7,304 nt of DNA from Geobacteraceae bacterium (GTDB lineage Bacteria > Desulfobacterota > Desulfuromonadia > Geobacterales > Geobacteraceae). Where the stretch lies: positions 1-7,304 of the forward strand of contig JAAZOO010000549.1 in NCBI GenBank assembly GCA_012797715.1. The letters are read 5' to 3'. Shown piece after piece: positions 1-4,933 of this stretch. The notes under the pieces were generated by a model. It did not search any database, had not been told where the DNA came from, and was given only the letters and a program-made list of their open reading frames with translations. The position numbers and the translations under genes were made by a program. The first letter of the stretch is position 1. Each line of letters starts with the position of its first letter.

Positions 1-279
1 CCTGAGGTTTATGTTGTATCGGGGGCGGTGTTGCTTGATAAGGGTGTTCTCCAGGATAAGAGCCTCTTTTTCGGTGTCCGTGACAAGGTATTCGATGTCC
101 TGTACCTTGGCCATGAGAAACCGGACCTGGTAGCGGGAGTCGCTGGAGGGTGAAAAATAGGAGCGGACCCGTGTCCGCAGACTCTTGGCCTTGCCTACGT
201 AGAGGATTGCTCCTGTGGCGCTCTTCATGATGTAAACCCCTGGGGCATCGGGGAGGGAAGCTATTCTGTCCGGTTTCAT
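1..279 (-). CDS. uvrC: UvrABC excinuclease subunit C, N-terminal part (truncated by window edge)
   Basis: UvrC makes both incisions flanking a DNA lesion in nucleotide excision repair, acting with UvrA and UvrB in the cytoplasm. The 93 visible codons start MKPDRIASLPDAPGVYIM and cover the GIY-YIG nuclease domain that makes the 3' incision. They show GVY at 14-16, YVGKAKSLR at 27-35, Y41, the acidic segment EKEALILEN (70-78) containing the metal-binding glutamate of the family, and HRPRYNINL (84-92). The UvrB-binding, RNase H-like and HhH regions lie beyond the window. Reading continues open to base 1, so the gene is cut only by the window. The ATG at 279 puts the GIY motif where the family has it. 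No Shine-Dalgarno sequence precedes it, and the frame stays open for some distance upstream, so the start rests on family fit plus the promoter boxes at 286-314. Identification is secure; the start is likely. Confidence 0.95.
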   Translation of the reverse strand, partial: MKPDRIASLPDAPGVYIMKSATGAILYVGKAKSLRTRVRSYFSPSSDSRYQVRFLMAKVQDIEYLVTDTEKEALILENTLIKQHRPRYNINLR

Positions 280-285
280 GGACTG

Positions 286-314
286 AGTATACGCGCAGAG
301 GGTTTTCCTGCCAA
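286..314 (-). promoter_or_regulatory. Candidate sigma70 promoter of uvrC
   Basis: On the minus strand, TTGGCA (314-309) is followed after exactly 17 bp by TATACT (291-286). Each box matches the sigma70 consensus at 5 of 6 positions. The last base of the -10 lies 7 bp from the A of the uvrC ATG, so transcription would start at or beside the start codon and leave essentially no leader. No LexA-like operator is visible next to it. The boxes are seen directly; promoter activity is inferred. Confidence 0.55.
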
Positions 315-429
315 GCCGGGATGTTCCGTGGATGTTCCCTTCCCTTTCTTGTCCTTCTTGCTTCCAGCGTGCACTGGCTATTCTTCGGAGGAGGACGGAA
401 ATGAAAAAATACCCCATGCCCTTGGCAGG
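307..429. repeat. 9-bp inverted repeat in the divergent promoter region
   Basis: CCTGCCAAG (307-315) and CTTGGCAGG (421-429) are exact reverse complements separated by 105 bp. The left arm contains the uvrC -35 hexamer (TTGGCA read on the minus strand). The right arm presents the same hexamer in the plus direction, but no good -10 follows it at 16-18 bp. A shared regulator site is possible; coincidence is also quite possible at this length. Confidence 0.35.
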
Positions 430-453
430 GTTCGATTTTTGTGGAAAATACGG

Positions 454-462
454 TACTATATT
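454..462 (+). promoter_or_regulatory. Candidate -10 region for the TPR gene (weak)
   Basis: The AT-rich stretch contains TATATT (457-462, 5 of 6 matches to TATAAT) overlapping TACTAT (454-459). Transcription would start near 465-470, leaving a leader of about 30 nt before the ATG at 499. No convincing -35 lies at the right spacing: TTCGAT at 431-436 is poor and TTGGCA at 422-427 is too far away. The assignment is therefore tentative. Confidence 0.3.
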
Positions 463-498
463 TTCACCACCGGTTGGCTTTCATGAGAGGAGGAGGAT

Positions 499-939
499 AT
501 GGAACAGCACGTGGAGGAAATATTCCACAAGGGCCTTGCTGCCTTGGAAAACGGACATATCTACCTGGCGCTTTCCTGTTTCGAGCAGGCGGCATGCCTC
601 GACAGAACGCCCCTGCACTGTTCCTACCTTGCCTTTTGCTTGGCGAAGGTTCGTTCCCAGTATCCAGAATCTATCAGTCTCTGCAAGGAGGCTCTACGAA
701 TGGACCCCGACAACTCCATCCACTACCTCCATCTGGGTCGTATCCACCTCATGGCCGGGCAGAGGGCGAAGGCGCTGGGGGTGTTCCGGAGAGGCCTCCA
801 GTGCCGGGATAACGAATCCATCCTGCGGGAGATTACCCTCATCGGAGAACGCAAGAATCCGGTGCTATCGAATCTCCCTCGACATCACCCCGTGAACAAG
901 TATCTCGGCATAGTCCTGAAAAAGCTCGGCATGCGCTGA
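499..939 (+). CDS. Small tetratricopeptide-repeat (TPR) protein, function unknown
   Basis: A 146-residue soluble protein built of helix-turn-helix repeats. Approximate TPR units are 5-38, 37-70 (ending in the typical EALRMDP at 64-70) and 73-106 (HYLHLGRIHLMAGQRAKAL with A/G/L spacing like the TPR consensus). TPRs are scaffolds for protein-protein contacts, so a binding or adaptor role is the only function that can be inferred. A basic tail follows the repeats (about 117-146), with PVLSNLPRHHPVNKYLGIVL at 121-140. I recall a similar NP-x-N-x-x-LG tail on TPR proteins of Geobacter relatives, but I cannot verify that here. Six cysteines are scattered (27, 33, 41, 47, 62, 102) without a metal-binding spacing. 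There is no signal peptide or membrane segment. AGGAGG at 488-493 lies 5 nt before the ATG and supports the start. It diverges from uvrC and precedes recO by about 95 bp. Confidence 0.85.
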   Translation: MEQHVEEIFHKGLAALENGHIYLALSCFEQAACLDRTPLHCSYLAFCLAKVRSQYPESISLCKEALRMDPDNSIHYLHLGRIHLMAGQRAKALGVFRRGLQCRDNESILREITLIGERKNPVLSNLPRHHPVNKYLGIVLKKLGMR

Positions 940-943
940 ATGG

Positions 944-983
944 CGGAAGGAGGGGGGCCTCGAAGCTGTTCGATTCTTTTCCG
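944..983 (+). terminator. Possible weak terminator or structured spacer after the TPR gene
   Basis: A short perfect stem, TCGAA (960-964) with TTCGA (969-973) around loop GCTG, is followed by TTCTTTT (974-980). An outer pairing of CGGAA (944-948) with TTCCG (979-983) could extend the structure. The inner stem has only 5 bp and low GC, so it is a poor intrinsic terminator by itself. It is recorded because it sits just downstream of the TPR stop and before the candidate recO promoter. Confidence 0.25.
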
Positions 984-997
984 GCGCTGATGCCTGA

Positions 998-1027
998 TTG
1001 ACCATGAATCCCGGGCCGTGATACATT
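998..1027 (+). promoter_or_regulatory. Candidate sigma70 promoter of recO
   Basis: TTGACC (998-1003, 5 of 6 to TTGACA) is followed after 18 bp by TACATT (1022-1027, 4 of 6 to TATAAT). The -10 ends 7 bp before the A of the ATG at 1034, so the transcript would begin at about the start codon. This matches the lack of any Shine-Dalgarno sequence there. The -10 match is modest, so promoter activity is an inference. Confidence 0.4.
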
Positions 1028-1033
1028 TTGCCA

Positions 1034-1768
1034 ATGCAGACGGTCGAATGTGATGCCATCGTGCTTGCGTCCATGGACTACGGGGAGGCCGACAGGATTG
1101 TTACTCTCTTTACCCGTGAGTTCGGCAAGATTCGCGGGTTAGCGCGCAATGGGAAAAAGAGCGTGAAGCGATTCGGCCCCGCCTTTGAGCTCTTTGCCCG
1201 CATCCGGATTCGTCTCGTTATGAAGGAAGGATTGTGCGCCCTTAGCAATACCGATATCATCACCGTTTTTCCCCGGATTCGGGCGGATCTGGCAAAAATC
1301 GGCTACGCGGGATATGCCTGCGAACTTGTGGATCGATACAGTCCCGAAGCCCAACATAATCCGAGGCTCTTCCGTCTCCTTTTCGCGTATCTCGAATACC
1401 TGGACGCCTTCCCTCCCCGTGCCGATGACCGACGTTTCTTCGAGGTCAATCTGCTCAATATCGTCGGCTACCGTCTCTCCCTTGACCGCTGCGGTCGGTG
1501 CGGAGAGTCGGCTCTCCCGGCAGGCACCGACCGAGGGACAACGGTGAAGCCCGTATGCGGTGTCTGCGGTAGGGCTTTGCTTCCTGTTGGTACGGATACG
1601 CTCACCATTCTCAAAAAGGCCATGGAAACCGGAAGATTCGGGGTGCTCCGGTTTTCTCCTGCTTCCCTGCAGGAAGCGGGGGAGATCCTCGATGCCGCCA
1701 TAGCGGAGCACGTGAACCGCCCCCTCACGTCGCTTCAATTTCTGCGGGACGTTCTGGCTCTTCACTGA
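1034..1768 (+). CDS. recO: DNA repair protein RecO
   Basis: RecO is the mediator of the RecFOR pathway. It binds SSB and ssDNA, anneals strands and helps load RecA at gaps. The 244-residue product has the family's usual length. The N-terminal OB-fold begins MQTVECDAIVLASMDYGEAD and continues into TLFTREFGKIRGLARNGKK, the typical RecO opening. An alpha-helical domain follows. It contains a zinc-finger cysteine quartet, CGRC (C153, C156) and CGVC (C175, C178), which is present in many but not all RecO proteins. The C-terminus ends in helices with LTSLQFLRDVLALH. A TTG at 1028 would add two residues, and an in-frame stop lies at 1019-1021. The ATG at 1034 is preferred because it gives the usual RecO N-terminus. 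Neither start has a ribosome-binding site. No terminator is evident after the stop, so some read-through into glyQ is possible. Confidence 0.95.
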   Translation: MQTVECDAIVLASMDYGEADRIVTLFTREFGKIRGLARNGKKSVKRFGPAFELFARIRIRLVMKEGLCALSNTDIITVFPRIRADLAKIGYAGYACELVDRYSPEAQHNPRLFRLLFAYLEYLDAFPPRADDRRFFEVNLLNIVGYRLSLDRCGRCGESALPAGTDRGTTVKPVCGVCGRALLPVGTDTLTILKKAMETGRFGVLRFSPASLQEAGEILDAAIAEHVNRPLTSLQFLRDVLALH

Positions 1769-1791
1769 AAGTAAACAAAACCCAATAATCC

Positions 1792-1820
1792 TTGACACAA
1801 AAGGGAGTTACGGGTAATCT
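1792..1820 (+). promoter_or_regulatory. Candidate sigma70 promoter of the glyQS operon
   Basis: A perfect TTGACA (1792-1797) is followed after 17 bp by TAATCT (1815-1820), which matches TATAAT only at positions 1, 2 and 6. Transcription would start near 1826-1828, giving a leader of about 97 nt before glyQ. The strong -35 and its place between recO and glyQ make it the likely main promoter for glyQS. The -10 is weak, which could mean modest output or dependence on an activator. Confidence 0.6.
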
Positions 1821-1856
1821 AGCCACTCCTTTATTTTTAGTAATATTGAAAATTTC

Positions 1857-1884
1857 GTGCCGCGCGACACACTCTCCGCGGCGC
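1857..1884 (+). promoter_or_regulatory. Hairpin in the glyQ leader (possible translational control element)
   Basis: Bases 1857-1864 pair with 1877-1884: 8 bp including one G-U pair, with a core of GCCGCG (1859-1864) and CGCGGC (1877-1882). The loop is 12 nt, 1865-1876. No U-tract follows, so it is not an intrinsic terminator. Bases 1874-1878 (CTCCG) are complementary to 1911-1915 (CGGAG) at the glyQ ribosome-binding site, and a G-U pair extends this by one. The hairpin and an SD-sequestering helix therefore compete for 1877-1878. The pairing is seen in the sequence; a regulatory role is inferred. The leader is too short and lacks the conserved core for a T-box, and it does not resemble a glycine riboswitch. 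Confidence 0.4.
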
Positions 1885-1911
1885 CCCGCACCATGCTTTT
1901 AATACTCAACC

Positions 1912-1916
1912 GGAGG
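1912..1916 (+). promoter_or_regulatory. Ribosome-binding site deciding the glyQ TTG start
   Basis: GGAGG lies 7 nt before the TTG at 1924, ideal spacing. No ATG or GTG is available in frame nearby; the next in-frame ATG is codon 81. The site thus fixes TTG as the glyQ start. Confidence 0.85.
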
Positions 1917-1923
1917 AAGTCTT

Positions 1924-2801
<878 letters not shown>

Positions 2802-2805
<4 letters not shown>

Positions 2806-4865
2806 CAAAAGAACTGTTCCTGGAAATCGGCACGGAAGAGATCCCGGCGGGCTTCCTGCCCAAGGCCATGGCAGATATGGAGGCCCTCATCCGTAAAGAG
2901 CTTGAGAATGCCCGGCTTTCCCATGGCGAGGTTCGGACGTTTGCCACTCCACGAAGGCTTGCGCTTCTGGTGCGGGAGCTGGTCGACCGGCAGCCCGACG
3001 CCGAAGTCACCGCTTTGGGCCCGGCAAAGAAAGTTGCCTTTGATGCGGACGGAAAGCCCACAAGGGCGGCCGAGGGATTTGCCCGAGGCCAGGGAGTGGA
3101 TGTCACGGACCTTACCACGGCAGCCACGGAAAAAGGCGAGTATGTTGCCGTTACGAAGCGTGTCCTCGGCCGTCCCACGGCGGAGCTCCTTACCGATATC
3201 CTTCCCGGGATCATTGGTGCCATCCCGTTCCGCAAGTCCATGCGCTGGGGGAACCTGGACGTCCGTTTCGCCCGGCCCATGCACTGGATCGTTGCCCTCT
3301 ATGACGGAGTCGTCGTTCCCTTTTCCTTCGGTTCCATCGCCAGCGGCAGCGCGTCCCGAGGGCACCGCTTCATGGCCGACACCTCGTTTCCGGCGCGTGA
3401 CTTCGCCCATTACCTGGACGAGTGCGAGCGCCATTTCGTCATCCCCGACCCGGAGAAACGGAAGGAGATCATCCGCCGCGAGGTGGAACAGGCTGCCCGC
3501 GCCGCGGGAGGACGACTCCTTCCCGACGAGGACCTCCTGGATCAGGTGACCTTCCTCGTTGAATACCCCAGTGTCGTATGCGGCAGCTTTGAACGGGAAT
3601 TTCTCCAGGTGCCCAAAGAGGTGCTCATCACCTCCATGCGCGAACACCAGCGCTACTTTTCCGTTGTTGATGAGGATGGACGGCTTCTCCCCCATTTCAT
3701 TACGGTGAACAATACCCTGGCAGACGACCCGGCCGTGGTCGCGCGAGGAAACGAACGAGTGCTGCGCGCCCGTCTCTCCGATGCCCGCTTTTTCTTCGAG
3801 GAGGACAAGAAGATTCCCTTGGAGGAACGGGTGGAGGATCTGAAGGGTGTCGTGTACCAGGCGAAACTGGGCACCTCTTACGAGAAGATGGAGCGGTTCC
3901 GGAAGCTGGCGGAGAGTCTCGCTGCCCAGCTGTGTCCCGAAGTCGCCGCCAAGGTTTCCCGGGCTGCCTACCTGTGTAAGGCCGATCTGGTTACCGGCAT
4001 GGTGGGAGAGTTCCCGGAGCTTCAGGGGGTCATGGGCCGTGAGTACGCACTCCTGTCCGGCGAGGAACCGGATGTGGCGCTGGCCATCCATGAACACTAC
4101 CTGCCGACCCAGGCCGGCGGAGATCTCCCTTCGGGAGATATCGGGGCCTTTGTTTCCATTGCCGACAAAATGGATACAATCTGCGGCTGTTTCGGCGTGG
4201 GGCTGATTCCCAGCGGTACCGCTGACCCTTATGCACTGCGCCGCTGCGCCCTGGGAATTATCGCGATTATTCTCGACAGGAAATATGAACTTTCCCTTGC
4301 CGACCTTGTGGATTCCTCCCTGTCTCTGCTGCGTGACAAGCTTACCCGCGATGAATCACGGGTTCGCGCCGATGTGCTGGAATTCTTCCGAGGCCGCTAC
4401 GTAAACCTCATGGCCGGTCGGTATCCCTCCGACGTGGTGGAGGCGGTAGCCGCCGTTTCCTTCGACAATCTGAACGAGGCCGCCTCTCGCATGGCCGCCC
4501 TGTCGGAATTCCGGGAAAGACCCGATTTCGAGCCTCTGGCGGTGGCATTCAAGAGGGTCTCCAATATCGTGAAGGAAGGTACGGATATGCCGGTGGACTC
4601 CGGGCTTTTCCGGGAAGACGCAGAGCGGGATTTGTTCCGGGCCTTTGACACTGTTGCTTCCGTCGTGCGTGTGAAGATTTCCGGAAAAGACTATCTCGCT
4701 GCTCTCACGGAGATAGCCGGACTGAAAGGGCCGGTTGACGCCTTCTTCGACGGCGTGATGGTAATGGCGGAGGACGAGCAGGTGCGGAACAACCGGCTCG
4801 CCCTCCTTACCGGCATAGCGCGGCTGTTCGGCAGAATTGCCGATATTTCAAAGATTTCGGCCTGA
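2802..4865 (+). CDS. glyS: Glycyl-tRNA synthetase beta subunit
   Basis: GlyS is the tRNA-recognising subunit of alpha2beta2 glycyl-tRNA synthetase and is required with GlyQ for charging tRNA-Gly. Its 687 residues are full length for the family. Conserved blocks appear in order: ELFLEIGTEEIPAGFLPKAM (4-23), FATPRRLALLVREL (47-60), FRKSMRWGN (143-151) with RPMHWI (158-163), EHQRYF (281-286), CKADLVTGMVGEFPELQGVM (392-411), EHYLPTQAGGDLP (431-443), SGTADPYALRR (about 471-481), and a C-terminal alpha-helical anticodon-binding-like region (about 575-687). Published structures of such subunits show an HD-type domain and a C-terminal DALR-like anticodon-binding domain; the order seen here fits. The ATG overlaps the glyQ stop, and AAAGGAGGG (2785-2793) lies 8 nt upstream, so it can also initiate independently. 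It is followed after 68 bp by ppdK. Confidence 0.98.
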
Positions 4866-4888
4866 AACTGACGGGACCGGAAATGAAT

Positions 4889-4911
4889 GAGGGGTCGGAA
4901 CCGGCCCCCTC
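4889..4911 (+). promoter_or_regulatory. GC-rich hairpin between glyS and ppdK
   Basis: GGGGTCG (4891-4897) pairs with CGGCCCC (4902-4908), 7 bp with one G-U pair, around a GAAC loop. Beyond a bulged C (4909), A4890-T4910 and G4889-C4911 can extend it. No T-run follows; the next bases are CCAACTCACTT. It is therefore unlikely to be a full intrinsic terminator and could instead be a partial attenuator or an mRNA-stability element between the two genes. It ends 10 nt before the ppdK ribosome-binding site (AGGAGG, 4922-4927) and does not obviously sequester it. Confidence 0.45.
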
Positions 4912-4933
4912 CAACTCACTTAGGAGGATTGGT

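Larger units (their letters stand above)
280..498. other. Divergent intergenic region between uvrC and the TPR gene
   Basis: This 219-bp spacer has no supportable gene. It holds the uvrC promoter boxes at 286-314 and an AT-rich stretch around 430-465 that probably serves the rightward gene. Its right end carries a strong purine-rich ribosome-binding site (AGGAGG at 488-493). A perfect 9-bp inverted repeat, CCTGCCAAG at 307-315 and CTTGGCAGG at 421-429, sits within it. Frames that run open across this region (for example 332-895) lack a ribosome-binding site and any protein-like composition, and they overlap the real TPR gene out of frame. Confidence 0.7.

Noticed and set aside
280..320. LexA/SOS operator near uvrC
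   Set aside because: GGTT at 301 starts a partial match, but the remaining conserved C/G/ACC positions of the operator form I know do not fit. None is evident near recO either.
422..440. Sigma54-type promoter (TTGGCA followed by a T-rich stretch)
   Set aside because: The GG and GC dinucleotides of a -24/-12 promoter do not occur at the required spacing.
332..895. Long open frame overlapping the uvrC/TPR spacer and the TPR gene
   Set aside because: It has no ribosome-binding site and a composition rich in Arg, Ser and Trp with no family resemblance. It overlaps a well-supported TPR gene in another frame.
1821..1923. T-box or glycine riboswitch upstream of glyQ
   Set aside because: GTGCCGCG at 1857-1864 faintly recalls the T-box core, but the TGG-N-ACC bulge is absent. 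Only about 30 nt of leader precede it, too little for a specifier stem, and there is no terminator. The conserved glycine aptamer cores are also absent.
1893..1923. Possible leader peptide starting at the ATG at 1893
   Set aside because: It has no ribosome-binding site, is out of frame with glyQ, and runs on into glyQ without glycine enrichment early enough to act as an attenuator peptide.
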